Origin: Oscillospiraceae bacterium
Lineage (GTDB): Bacteria; Bacillota_A; Clostridia; Oscillospirales; Oscillospiraceae
NCBI GenBank assembly: GCA_015067895.1
Contig: SVLP01000033.1
Span: 1 to 26,443 of the forward strand
Direction of reading: 5' to 3'
Length of the DNA: 26,443 nt
Position 1 is the first letter of the stretch, and each line of letters begins with the position of its first letter. The notes beneath the pieces were generated by a model. The model was not told the DNA's origin and did no database searches. It saw only the letters and a program-made list of their open reading frames with translations. Shown here piece after piece: positions 14,570 to 22,080 of this stretch. The position numbers and the translations under genes are program-made.

Positions 14570-14570
14570 A

Positions 14571-14605
14571 GAAAAATGGATACCCAACGCCAGTTGAGTA
14601 TCCAT
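14571..14605 (-). terminator. Terminator of the minus-strand membrane protein/lipoprotein operon
   Basis: 13-bp stem with one mismatch (ATGGATACCCAAC, loop GCCA, GTTGAGTATCCAT), followed on the minus strand by TTTTTC. The nearest upstream minus-strand genes are at 15045-16375, so their transcript would run through the composite repeat before stopping here. Confidence 0.7.
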
Positions 14606-14629
14606 CTCCGTCTGTCAAAGAGTGCTGAT

Positions 14630-15015
14630 CTTGCCCCCCGCATTTATGAGGGGGGATGGCCGCAGGCCAGGGGGGGAGTCCTCATATTTGCTATGCAAAT
14701 ATGAGGAAAGCCCGCTTTGTGTACAAAGCGGGCACAGCGTGTCGAAAAAGGTGTCATTGCGAGCCAGTGCGCACACTGGCGTGGCAATCTCCCAGATTTT
14801 CGAATATTTTCAGTTGATAATCCGGCGTTATTTGCTCTTTTTAGGGGATCGCCACACCAGTCTGAGGACTGGTTCGCGATGACATCCTAATTTTGAGGTT
14901 TTTCTACAGTCTGAGCCCGCTTTGTGTACAAAGCGGGCAGAACCCCTCCGCCCCGGTGGATTCGGGCGCAGCCCGGAGCCACCGGGCCACCTCCCCTATA
15001 AATAGGGGAGGCAAG
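14630..15015. repeat. Nested composite of three inverted-repeat families
   Basis: Outer arms: CTTGCCCCCCGCATTTATGA with a GGCCGCAGGCC hairpin (14630-14680), and in inverted orientation a TATAAATAGGGGAGGCAAG arm (about 14940-15015). Next layer inward: two identical 24-bp copies of a GCCCGCTTTGT/ACAAAGCGGGC hairpin (14710-14733 and 14915-14938). Core: a 133-bp CATTGCGAG element (14752-14884) whose arms carry CCAGTGCGCACACTGG on one side and CCAGTCTGAGGACTGG on the other. A separate CTCATATTTGC/GCAAATATGAG hairpin is at 14681-14705. No gene is supported in this stretch. Confidence 0.85.
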
Positions 15016-15044
15016 AGGTTATCTATCGCGGGCGGCCACCTACA

Positions 15045-15635
15045 TCATACAAAATGGAACCCGCTGAGGAACGCCTCCATGAATTCCCCCAGCTCCAGGT
15101 CGTAGCCCGCCACCTTGCCCAGATCCGCCACGATGGCCGTGGCGTTCCAGACGCCCAAGGCCATGACTCCCTGGCTGTAGTGGGAATCCTGGGCCAGGCA
15201 GTCGTAGAAGACCAGGGTGTAGTCCACCCCGGCGGCGGTGATCTGTTTCTCTTCCGTGACAGCGAAATCATCGCCGATCTGCTCCCGCCACAGGCTCAGG
15301 GTGTCCTCGGCGTCGGTGCTGATGGTGCAGGGCTCGGCCATCAGGTAGAGCTGGGCGTCGTAGACATAGGTATCCTTGTCCAGCTTCGTCTCCGTGCCGC
15401 CGATCCAGGTGGCGTAGTAGATGTCGGCTCCCTCCAGGCTGCCGTTGGTGGTCAGCTGGAGGAACCCTTCACCGGGCTGCTCCACGCCGATCCTGCCGCC
15501 GAGCCCCGTCCAGGAATTGTCCCAGGGGGTGCCGTCGGCCATTTTGTCGGGAAGCCGGACACTGCCGTCGCCCAGGCAGCCGGTCAGGGACACCATCAGC
15601 GCGATGGTGAGTACGATTGCGATCAGTTTTTTCAT
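15045..15635 (-). CDS. Predicted lipoprotein, function unknown
   Basis: 196-residue secreted lipoprotein. The signal peptide MKKLIAIVLTIALMVSLTGC ends in a lipobox (LTGC) with the acylated cysteine at residue 20, so the mature protein should be anchored outside the cytoplasmic membrane. The remainder is acidic and mixed alpha/beta (GFLQLTTNGSLEGADIYYATWIGG, DYTLVFYDCLAQDSHYSQGVMALGVW) with no catalytic motif that I recognise. The ATG at 15635 overlaps the stop of the upstream gene (ATGA) and has GGAGG 8 nt upstream. The longer frame to 15662 is rejected because its added residues destroy the signal peptide. The pair probably works together at the membrane. Confidence 0.82.
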   Translation of the reverse strand: MKKLIAIVLTIALMVSLTGCLGDGSVRLPDKMADGTPWDNSWTGLGGRIGVEQPGEGFLQLTTNGSLEGADIYYATWIGGTETKLDKDTYVYDAQLYLMAEPCTISTDAEDTLSLWREQIGDDFAVTEEKQITAAGVDYTLVFYDCLAQDSHYSQGVMALGVWNATAIVADLGKVAGYDLELGEFMEAFLSGFHFV

Positions 15636-16375
15636 TTTGCGCCCTCCGTCATGGTCTCCCAAAGGCGCACCGCGCCCTCGATCATGTCATTGCTGCCGTC
15701 CTCCCAGAGTCCCCGGCGGGCCACGCACAGGTGCTCCATGGCCATTTGGCAGTCGCCCTCCACCGTGCCGTTGATGACGGGGATCTCAAAGGTGCCCAGC
15801 TCCAGCGCGGTCAGCACCGGGCAGTCGGCCCACTCGTAATAGAGGGGCGCGTCCGTCCCGAAGCCCGGCAGGGTGCCGTCGGTGTGGCACAAAATGGGAT
15901 AGGTGGCGGCGAAGAGCTCCGGCTCCTCCAGGATCCAGATCATGCTCTCCACCATCTCGATGTTCATGGTCAGCAGCATGGAATTGTTGTAGCCCATCTC
16001 GGCGTTCTGCTCCTCCAGCGCCGGATTCTCTGCGGCAGCCTCGTCATAGAGCTGATACTCGATCAGCTCCACCTGCACCCGGCCGTTGCCGTTGAGATCC
16101 TCACCCAGCTCCGCCAGCGCATCCTCCAGCGCCCGGGCCACATCGTCGGGCAGATCGGTAAAGCCCACGTAGGCGATCTTGTAATCGGGATGGTTCCGGG
16201 CGTTGTGCACCACATCGCCGATGAGATCCAGGGCAAGGATCACGCACACGATGCCGATGACCACGTGCCACTTGTGATAATCCCACCAGTTGCGCCGCTT
16301 CTCCTCTTTGGTCAGCTCCCGTTTTTCCTCGGGCTTCTCGTTCCGGGCCAGCCATCTGTAGTATTCGCCTGCCAT
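15632..16375 (-). CDS. Single-pass membrane protein, function unknown
   Basis: 247-residue protein. A highly charged N-terminal cytoplasmic segment (RNEKPEEKRELTKEEKRRNWWDYHKWH, residues 11-37) precedes one transmembrane helix (about 38-55, VVIGIVCVILALDLIGDVV) and an acidic extracytoplasmic domain. That domain includes YKIAYVGFTDLPDDVARALEDALAELGEDLNGNGRVQVELIEY, which looks like a two-strand/helix fold and resembles the substrate-binding-like membrane proteins often found in clostridia. I assign no biochemical role. The ATG at 16375 has AAGGAGG 7 nt upstream; the ATG at 16381 overlaps that site. It overlaps the downstream lipoprotein gene by 4 nt. Confidence 0.8.
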   Translation of the reverse strand: MAGEYYRWLARNEKPEEKRELTKEEKRRNWWDYHKWHVVIGIVCVILALDLIGDVVHNARNHPDYKIAYVGFTDLPDDVARALEDALAELGEDLNGNGRVQVELIEYQLYDEAAAENPALEEQNAEMGYNNSMLLTMNIEMVESMIWILEEPELFAATYPILCHTDGTLPGFGTDAPLYYEWADCPVLTALELGTFEIPVINGTVEGDCQMAMEHLCVARRGLWEDGSNDMIEGAVRLWETMTEGAK

Positions 16376-16405
16376 GGTCATTCCTCCTTGGGGATCAATA
16401 GGTCT

Positions 16406-16434
16406 ATTTTAGGGAATTTCCCCGGAAAAGTAAA
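16406..16434 (-). promoter_or_regulatory. Promoter of the membrane protein/lipoprotein operon
   Basis: Minus-strand TTTACT (16429-16434), 17 nt, TAAAAT (16406-16411). The start codon is about 30 nt further down. Confidence 0.72.
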
Positions 16435-16473
16435 GGGCGGATTTGGAAAGATTCCTTCCAATAAGCCCTGATC

Positions 16474-17385
16474 CTACAGCCCATGGTATGTGGGGTGGGG
16501 ATCGTCTGCTTCGTAGTTCCGGCACAGCTCCAGGAATGCCCTTGCGGAGGAGGTCAGATATTTATCCTTATGATAGACGATCTGGAATCGTCGGCAAAAG
16601 TCCAGTCCCTCTACACCGACGGTAACGACCTGGCCCCGCTCCAGGGGCCCGGTTATCATTCTGTGGGGCAGAACCGCGATGCCCAGACCGTTGATTACTG
16701 CATTGACCAGGGCCGTGGTGCTCATGGCCTCCCATACCGGCACAACGGAGAAGCCGGCATCCTGGATCACCCGGTCGAACACCTCCCGTGTTCCGCTTCC
16801 GGGCTCCCGCAGGAGAAATTTCTGCTGCCTGAATTCTTCGATACGCAGCAGCTGTCCCTGCCGGAACATGCCATTGGCCGGACAGACCACACTCAGGTGA
16901 TCCTCCAGATATGCTTCACAGATCAGCTCCCGGCTGTGGGGGATCCCCTCCATGAGCACCACATCCAGCTCGCTGCTCAATATTTTCTGTTCCAGCTCCG
17001 CAGAGGGTGCCACCAGAACCTGAACCTCTGTTCCGGGGTGGCGATTGTAAAAGGCTTTCACATAGCCCGGAAGGAACTGGGAGCCGATGGTCACGCTGGC
17101 ACCGACCCGCAGCAATCCGAAGTAGTCCCAATCCCGCATGGTCTTTTCCATATCATCAAACATGGAGGAAATATGGGCGGCATACTGAAGCAGCCGCTGC
17201 CCGCCCTCCGTGATCTGCAGCCTTCTTCCGATCCGGTCAAACAGCACAACACCGTAATACTGCTCCAGCTCCCGGATTGCAAGACTCACCGCAGGCTGGG
17301 ACATATGCAGGGCCTGAGCTGCCTTCGTGGTGTTGCAGCCATGGTCACAGACACAGCGGAATATTTTCATATGCCGTAACGTCAT
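16474..17385 (-). CDS. LysR-family transcriptional regulator
   Basis: 303-residue regulator. The winged helix-turn-helix occupies residues 1-60 (MTLRHMKIFRCVCDHGCNTTKAAQALHMSQPAVSLAIRELEQYYGVVLFDRIGRRLQIT), followed by a linker helix and a two-lobed effector-binding domain (about 90-295; GLLRVGASVTIGSQFLP, FLLREPGSGTREVFD, NGLGIAVLPHRMI). The phrase REPGSGTRE is typical of CysB/CbbR-like anion- or small-acid-sensing members. It is divergent from the two chromate-transporter genes, with about 100 bp between, the classical layout for a LysR activator of its neighbours. Effector unknown; chromate or another oxyanion is a plausible guess from context. Confidence 0.93.
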   Translation of the reverse strand: MTLRHMKIFRCVCDHGCNTTKAAQALHMSQPAVSLAIRELEQYYGVVLFDRIGRRLQITEGGQRLLQYAAHISSMFDDMEKTMRDWDYFGLLRVGASVTIGSQFLPGYVKAFYNRHPGTEVQVLVAPSAELEQKILSSELDVVLMEGIPHSRELICEAYLEDHLSVVCPANGMFRQGQLLRIEEFRQQKFLLREPGSGTREVFDRVIQDAGFSVVPVWEAMSTTALVNAVINGLGIAVLPHRMITGPLERGQVVTVGVEGLDFCRRFQIVYHKDKYLTSSARAFLELCRNYEADDPHPTYHGL

Positions 17386-17404
17386 AATCCCACATCCTTA
17401 TATA

Positions 17405-17466
17405 AAATCGCTTATCATTACGATTTGATTATATTATTTCCATGATCGCATTGCAAGGATTATAAT
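17405..17466 (+). promoter_or_regulatory. LysR-ChrA divergent control region
   Basis: A dyad AAATCG-N10-CGATTT (17405-17426) is a LysR-box candidate. TATAAT (17461-17466) is a perfect -10 for the ChrA genes, but the matching -35 (TTCCAT, 17438-17443) is poor, which is what one expects of an activator-dependent promoter. Confidence 0.5.
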
Positions 17467-17487
17467 GCAGGCAAAGGGGTGATTCGT

Positions 17488-18057
17488 TTGAAGGGAACAT
17501 ACACCAAACTATTTCTTTCCACCTTTCAGCTCAGTGCCTGCACCTTTGGCGGCGGCTTTGTCATCATTCCGCTGATGCGGAAGAAATTTGTAGAAGAGCT
17601 GGGCTGGATCGAAGAGCAGGAGATGATGGATCTGACGGCCATTGCCCAATCCGCTCCCGGAGCCATCGCCGTGAACGCCTCCATACTGGTTGGCTATCAT
17701 GTTGCCGGCATTCCCGGTGCGCTGCTGACCGTGCTGGGGACGGTTCTGCCGCCTCTGCTCATCATCTCTGTGATCTCGTTTTTCTATCAGCAGTTTCGGG
17801 ATACTGGGATCGTAAACATGGCAATGGCGGGCATGCTGGCCGGTGTTGCGGCAGTGATCTGCGATGTGGTCATCAACATGGGAAAAAGCGTCGTGCAGCA
17901 AAAAAAGGTGCTGCCGATCCTGGTGCTTGCCGGTTCCTTTGCTGCGGTACGGTTTTTCCATGTGAACATCATGATCGTCATTCTGGCCTGCGGCATCCTT
18001 GGTGGTCTGGAGACCTGGAAGCGGGAGAAACTCCATAAGGAGGCGTTTGGGAAATGA
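17488..18057 (+). CDS. Chromate transporter family protein (short ChrA), first of a pair
   Basis: About 189 residues, a half-size member of the CHR (chromate ion transporter) family. Short CHR proteins are encoded in tandem pairs whose products act together and are thought to insert with opposite membrane topology. The N-terminal motif FQLSACTFGGGFVIIPLM and the following SAPGAIAVNASILVGYHVAG match the conserved CHR motifs, and several hydrophobic helices follow. I prefer a TTG start at 17488 because AAAGGGGT lies at a good distance; a GTG at 17479 in the same frame is the alternative. It overlaps the next gene by 4 nt. In gut anaerobes the physiological substrate may not be chromate. Confidence 0.88.
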   Translation: MKGTYTKLFLSTFQLSACTFGGGFVIIPLMRKKFVEELGWIEEQEMMDLTAIAQSAPGAIAVNASILVGYHVAGIPGALLTVLGTVLPPLLIISVISFFYQQFRDTGIVNMAMAGMLAGVAAVICDVVINMGKSVVQQKKVLPILVLAGSFAAVRFFHVNIMIVILACGILGGLETWKREKLHKEAFGK

Positions 18058-18617
18058 TCTATCTGGAATTGTTCTGGAGCTTCCTCCAGATCGGCCTGTT
18101 CAGCATCGGCGGCGGATACGCGGCCATGCCGCTGATCCAGAATCAGGTGGTAGATCTGCACCCCTGGCTGACCATGGCGCAGTTTGCCGATATCATGACC
18201 ATTGCAGAAATGACCCCCGGGCCCATCGCCATCAACGCTGCGACCTTTGTGGGCATTCAGGTGGCAGGCTTTCCCGGAGCGGTGATCGCCACCATCGGCT
18301 GCATTTTTCCATCGTGCATCATCGTGCTGACGCTGGCCTATGTGTACTACCGGTTCCGGGGACTGACCATCGTGCAGGGGGTTCTGGTCGGACTTCGGCC
18401 TGCGGTGGTTGCCATGATTGCCTCCGCAGGCTTGTCGCTGCTGATCCTGGCGCTTTATGGAGCGCGTTCCATCCCGGCAGATGTGTACCGGATGGATCTG
18501 ATCGCGCTGCTTCTCTTCGCCTCCGGGGTTATCGTGCTTCGGAAGTGGAAGCTGAATCCCCTTTGGGTGATGGCGCTCTGCGGCGCCGCAGGTGTGATCC
18601 TCTATTCCATTGTGTAA
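18054..18617 (+). CDS. Chromate transporter family protein (short ChrA), second of a pair
   Basis: 187-residue membrane protein of the CHR family, the partner of the preceding gene (ATGA overlap). Conserved motifs are FLQIGLFSIGGGYAAMPLIQ near the N terminus and MTPGPIAINAATFVGIQVAG (about residues 53-72), followed by hydrophobic helices to the C terminus (VMALCGAAGVILYSIV). The two proteins are predicted to make a functional transporter together. Co-transcribed with its partner and under likely LysR control. Confidence 0.9.
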   Translation: MIYLELFWSFLQIGLFSIGGGYAAMPLIQNQVVDLHPWLTMAQFADIMTIAEMTPGPIAINAATFVGIQVAGFPGAVIATIGCIFPSCIIVLTLAYVYYRFRGLTIVQGVLVGLRPAVVAMIASAGLSLLILALYGARSIPADVYRMDLIALLLFASGVIVLRKWKLNPLWVMALCGAAGVILYSIV

Positions 18618-18630
18618 GGAAGGTGGATGT

Positions 18631-19149
18631 ATGAATTACATTATCAAATCCGGCAGCTTATCCGAGGAGCGATCCGGAGAGATCCTCGCGAGAATCAAAA
18701 GCACCCTGACAGGCCCTGTCAGGAACATCACGTGTGCTGATTCTGAATATCATACGGATATCCGCAGGCTGAACCCGCCGGAGCGCAGCAGTGATGTACG
18801 GTTCCGGGAGTATATCCTTGCAGATCAGGGAAATACCAGAATGCTCGGCAGACCCGGATACGCTGCGGGAGAGGATTCTCTGACCGCCGGATGGCCCGTT
18901 TGCAGACTTCCAAGGGTGGATCATGCCCGGATTACGATTGGGAAAGAAGACTATGAACTGACCATGCACAACACGCAGAGCTATTCGATGCGGAACCAAA
19001 CCGGCTGCGTGATTTTACAGATCCTGCACCGCGGACTGACAGGCGGCTGGCAGCTCCGTGACGACCATGGATTCGCCCCTGAGATCCTGTGCGGGATCTT
19101 TGCCTTCTGCAGATATATCGAGCAGGAAAATGAATGGCTGATCGTTTAG
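18631..19149 (+). CDS. Protein of unknown function downstream of the ChrA pair
   Basis: 172-residue soluble protein; I cannot assign it securely. It is mostly beta-strand-like: MNYIIKSGSLSE, then an Arg-rich middle, ITIGKEDYELTMHNTQSYSM, then CVILQILHRGLTGGWQLRDDHGFAPEILCGIFAFCRYIEQENEWLIV. Alternating strands and a buried C-terminal helix ending in hydrophobic residues recall tubby/LURP-one-like folds, but this is a guess. The ATG at 18631 follows AAGGAAGGTGG, 13 nt after the second chrA stop, so it belongs to the same operon. The in-frame ATG at 18610 would overlap chrA and lacks a ribosome-binding site. Confidence 0.75.
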   Translation: MNYIIKSGSLSEERSGEILARIKSTLTGPVRNITCADSEYHTDIRRLNPPERSSDVRFREYILADQGNTRMLGRPGYAAGEDSLTAGWPVCRLPRVDHARITIGKEDYELTMHNTQSYSMRNQTGCVILQILHRGLTGGWQLRDDHGFAPEILCGIFAFCRYIEQENEWLIV

Positions 19150-19221
19150 TACTGCTTTTTGAAAGGTAAACGTTCGGGATATGTCGGGAATAACGGACAT
19201 TTCCAAACATCCAACCCTCCA

Positions 19222-19263
19222 CCCCTCAGTCGTCTGCGCTTCGCTTACCCCTCCAGGGGAGCC
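19222..19263. repeat. CCCCTCAGTCGTCTGCGCTTCGC-type short palindromic repeat
   Basis: CCCCTCAGTCGTCTGCG, then a short hairpin, then CCCCTCCAGGGGAGCC. It resembles short GC-rich repeats common in gut Firmicutes and directly abuts the larger near-palindrome at 19261. Confidence 0.55.
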
Positions 19264-19430
19264 TTAATACGAACTCTTGATTAAACTGTTTCATTCTTTC
19301 CGGTCTAAATTGCGCCATAATGCGTTCTCGTCCCAGGTGGGCGACAGCCCACCGTCGTCCTCGGCCTTTTCTGGCACAATTTATCCTCGGAAAGCGCTTA
19401 AACCATTTAACCAAGAATTCGTATAAAGAC
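19261..19430. repeat. 170-bp near-palindrome with 31-bp terminal inverted repeats (MITE-like)
   Basis: The two halves are imperfect inverted copies over about 85 bp. The terminal 31 bp agree at 25 positions and share ATACGAA, TCTTG and TTAAA blocks. The centre is a perfect 18-bp palindrome, GGTGGGCGA/CAGCCCACC-like (19336-19353). No open frame within it looks real. It could be a miniature transposable element or a cruciform-forming structure. Just outside the right end is GACACCTTTTCGACACA, whose reverse complement (one base different) occurs at about 14738-14755. Confidence 0.65.
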
Positions 19431-19447
19431 ACCTTTTCGACACACTG

Positions 19448-19479
19448 CATCGGCCTGCCGCAGCTGCGGCAGGCCGATG
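19448..19479 (-). terminator. Perfect 32-bp palindrome after the ACT/metallo-beta-lactamase gene
   Basis: Arms CATCGGCCTGCCGCAG and its exact complement, 9 nt beyond the stop codon at 19489. The position suggests a terminator, but there is no T-run on either side, so it may instead be a protein-binding or mRNA-stabilising dyad. Confidence 0.5.
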
Positions 19480-19488
19480 ATCGTTGGC

Positions 19489-20922
19489 TTATTTCACCGA
19501 ATACTCCTTCGGGGCGCCGTGGGCACCAAAGATCCGCCAGTTTCCCACACCCAGGCGGCGCAGGATGGCCTTTCGCTGGGCGGCGCAGAGGGCGGGATCC
19601 GTGTCCACGGAGGTCATCAGGATGGGGGCGTACTGGTTATGCTCCGCCTGGGGCGGGATGAGACCCTTGAGATTGATGTAGACATCCCCGGTGAAGGCGA
19701 TGTTGTTGTCGTAATCGATCAGCACGATCTCTCCGGGCAGGTGGCCGCCCTTGCCCTCGTAGACCTCGAAATGCAGGTCGCCGAAGTCGTAAAATCCGAT
19801 CTGGGTCAGGGGCTCCCGGAGTTCGGGGATCCGCTGCCAGGGGATCCGCAGCCTGGCGGGATCCACGCTCCGGTATCCCGTCAGGAGCTTGCAGATGTAC
19901 AGATAGGGCCGGTGGATGGGATTCCTCTCCCGAAGGCAGTTTTCCCCCCGGGCCTGGGCGATGAGATCCTCGGCGGATCTGGCACTGACAATGATCTCAT
20001 CGAAGTCCTCCATCAAACCGCAGTGATCCGGGTCGGCGTGGGTCAGCAGCAGGCTCTTGGGGGTGGTGTCGAAATCGGGGATCAGGGTGCGCAGGATGGC
20101 CAGGGTCTCCTGGCGGTAGCGGGCGTAGCCGCTGTCCACGCACAGAAGCCTCTCCCCGCTGCGGATCACGGCGGTATTGCTGCCGCAGGGGGGCTCGATG
20201 AGCAGGATCTCGGTCTGATCCGTGATCTTATGGGTGGTGATCCGCGGCTCGAAGCCCTCGCCCCGGTGCCGGGACAGAAGCTCCGCAAAGCGGCTGATGC
20301 TGTCAAAGGTGCGGTAGGGCAGCAGGCCCTGCTGATCCAGTGTCTGCATGGCCAGGTTCGAGTATACCAGCAGGCTCTGCTTCTGCTCAGCGGTCAGATC
20401 CAGCATGCTGGACAAACCCCGGACGAAGGTGCTGTAGAAGATGCTGTTGTCATAGGCCCGGGCGGAGGCGTTGTACTCAATGACCCGAACCCGACAGATG
20501 CGCTCTGCCTGCTCCAGAAACGCCGTGACCCGGCCCTGATCCTCCACATACAGTCCCACCCGGAATTGCTGGAGGGCCGTGTCGCTGCCCTGGGCATTGA
20601 TGTAGGAAATGTTGAAATGGAAATCGTGGATCAGCTCCAGAACGGCAATGGCACTGCCGGGCTCGTCCTGGAGGTCAAACTGCAGCAGCACAATGCTGGA
20701 ATCATCCCCGGTATTTTGCAGATAGCCGATTTTCTCCAGCTCCGTGTCGGCTCTGCGGAGCTGCTCCTCGGTGCCCTCCACATCCAGGAAGAGCATATGG
20801 GCATCCACGGCCTTGTCATAGCTGACCCGGGTGATATTGATGCCCAGCTCGGCAAAGCACCGGCTGGCCTTCAGAAAGGCACCGATGTGGTCGGGCAGGG
20901 AAGTGGCGTAGGTTTTTTTCAT
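19489..20922 (-). CDS. Tandem-ACT domain protein fused to a metallo-beta-lactamase-fold domain
   Basis: 477-residue fusion. Two ACT-like regulatory modules occupy the N-terminal part (about 1-70, HIGAFLKASRCFAELGINITRVSYDKAVDAHMLFLDVEG; and 76-150, SIVLLQFDLQDEPGSAIAVLELIHDFHFNISYINAQG). A helical linker (about 160-220) leads to a metallo-beta-lactamase-fold domain with LLLTHADPDHCGLMEDF (THxDxDH, 294-300), then GHLPGEIVLIDYDNNIAFTGDVYI. The canonical first histidine is a threonine. ACT modules normally bind amino acids or related ligands, so this looks like a ligand-gated hydrolase; its substrate is unknown. The ATG at 20922 follows GAGGAGG; the longer frame is rejected because its added residues lack any family similarity and cross the promoter region. 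Confidence 0.85.
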   Translation of the reverse strand: MKKTYATSLPDHIGAFLKASRCFAELGINITRVSYDKAVDAHMLFLDVEGTEEQLRRADTELEKIGYLQNTGDDSSIVLLQFDLQDEPGSAIAVLELIHDFHFNISYINAQGSDTALQQFRVGLYVEDQGRVTAFLEQAERICRVRVIEYNASARAYDNSIFYSTFVRGLSSMLDLTAEQKQSLLVYSNLAMQTLDQQGLLPYRTFDSISRFAELLSRHRGEGFEPRITTHKITDQTEILLIEPPCGSNTAVIRSGERLLCVDSGYARYRQETLAILRTLIPDFDTTPKSLLLTHADPDHCGLMEDFDEIIVSARSAEDLIAQARGENCLRERNPIHRPYLYICKLLTGYRSVDPARLRIPWQRIPELREPLTQIGFYDFGDLHFEVYEGKGGHLPGEIVLIDYDNNIAFTGDVYINLKGLIPPQAEHNQYAPILMTSVDTDPALCAAQRKAILRRLGVGNWRIFGAHGAPKEYSVK

Positions 20923-21012
20923 GGGGTTTCCTCCTCGCTGTACAGGGGAATGGTTTGCTATCAGTCTACCATATCCATGCCCCAAAAGCAACGCACCCGC
21001 CCAAATCCCCAG

Positions 21013-21041
21013 TGGCATTCTTCGCCCCGGTGTGCTATAAT
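21013..21041 (+). promoter_or_regulatory. Promoter of the phosphatase/acetyltransferase/DUF2284 operon
   Basis: Perfect TATAAT (21036-21041) with TG one base upstream (extended -10); the -35 (TGGCAT) is weak. The start codon lies 30 nt further down. Confidence 0.72.
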
Positions 21042-21070
21042 GGGGAAAAACCACGAAAGGAAGAACACTC

Positions 21071-21502
21071 ATGACCAAAGTGCTGTTCATCTGCCACGGC
21101 AATATCTGCCGCAGTCCCATGGGGGAGTTTGTTCTGAAGGACATGGTGCGCAGGCGCGGCCTTTCGGCGGAATTTGAGATCGCGTCGGCGGCTGTGAGCA
21201 CTGAGGAGATCGGCAATCCCGTGTATCCGCCGGCCCGGCGGGAGCTGAAGCGCCACGGCATCGACTGCGCCGGAAAGACCGCCCGGCAGGTGACACAGCG
21301 GGATCTGGAGCATTACGACTACATTTATTATATGGACAGAAGCAACGCCCGGTGGCTGGAACGGATGTTCCCCGGGGTGTGGCAGAAAAAATGCCGTCCC
21401 CTGCTGGAGCGGGATGTGGCCGACCCCTGGTATACCGGAGATTTCAGCCAGACCTGGGACGACATCGTCACCGGCTGCGAACGGATCCTGGCGGAGCTCT
21501 GA
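21071..21502 (+). CDS. Low-molecular-weight protein tyrosine phosphatase
   Basis: 143-residue cytoplasmic phosphatase of phosphotyrosine (or arginine) residues. The P-loop CHGNICRS (8-15) has the CX5RS signature with nucleophile Cys8 and Arg14. The general-acid loop has ADPW (Asp118) in DVADPWYTGDF. Full length for the family. It opens a three-gene operon. The start at 21071 follows GAAAGGAAGAACAC. In other Firmicutes such enzymes oppose tyrosine or arginine kinases in capsule synthesis or stress responses; no kinase is visible here. Confidence 0.95.
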   Translation: MTKVLFICHGNICRSPMGEFVLKDMVRRRGLSAEFEIASAAVSTEEIGNPVYPPARRELKRHGIDCAGKTARQVTQRDLEHYDYIYYMDRSNARWLERMFPGVWQKKCRPLLERDVADPWYTGDFSQTWDDIVTGCERILAEL

Positions 21503-21525
21503 ACGCTGCGGAGGAAAAGAGAGAG

Positions 21526-22071
21526 ATGTTCAAACGAAAACTGCAGATCCTGCGCCTGATGCTGTGCCGCAATGGCTACCGCCGGGCGGAGTATCTGAAA
21601 CGGATCGGCTATTTCAGAAGCCAGGGAGACCACTGCTTCTTCGTGCCCTACAATTACGGCACAGAGCCCTATCTGCTGTCCTTTGGCGACAATGTGTATG
21701 TGGCGTCGGATGTGCGGTTCATCACCCATGATGTGGCCGCCAAGATGTTCCATTATATGGAGCCCCAGCACCGCCACACCAGCCGGGTGGGCTCCATCGA
21801 GGTGGGCAGCCATGTGTTCATCGGGGCCGGAGCCACGATACTCTACGATGTGAAGATCGGTGACCGGGTCATCATCGCCGCAGGGGCCCTGGTCGAACGG
21901 GATCTGCCCAGCGGCGGCGTCTACGGCGGCATCCCCGCCCGAAAGCTCTTTGACTTTGACGACTATATGGCCCGAAGCCGGGAATACAGCCGCCATGTCC
22001 CCTGGACGGATGCAGATCCCCCGGCGGAAAGAAAACGGCTGCAATTGGAATACCTGTACCCGGAGAAATAA
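21526..22071 (+). CDS. Hexapeptide-repeat O-acetyltransferase
   Basis: 181-residue left-handed beta-helix acyltransferase of the maltose/galactoside O-acetyltransferase-like type. Hexapeptide-type repeats run through SFGDNVYVASDVRFITHDVAAK and GSIEVGSHVFIGAGATILYDVKIGDRVIIAAGALVERDLPSGGVYGGIPAR (residues about 65-150), with His64/His72-like positions in FITHDVAA as the likely catalytic region. The start at 21526 (23 nt after the phosphatase stop) has GGAGG upstream; the in-frame extension overlaps the phosphatase gene and is rejected. The acceptor is unknown. Confidence 0.88.
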   Translation: MFKRKLQILRLMLCRNGYRRAEYLKRIGYFRSQGDHCFFVPYNYGTEPYLLSFGDNVYVASDVRFITHDVAAKMFHYMEPQHRHTSRVGSIEVGSHVFIGAGATILYDVKIGDRVIIAAGALVERDLPSGGVYGGIPARKLFDFDDYMARSREYSRHVPWTDADPPAERKRLQLEYLYPEK

Positions 22072-22080
22072 GGAGGAACT

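Noticed and set aside
14622..15105. Two plus-strand open frames of 86 and 70 codons
   Set aside because: They consist of repeat-element sequence and overlap each repeat arm, with no translation signals.
19477..21177. 566-codon plus-strand open frame antisense to the ACT/MBL gene
   Set aside because: No motif, and it runs into the phosphatase gene in another frame.
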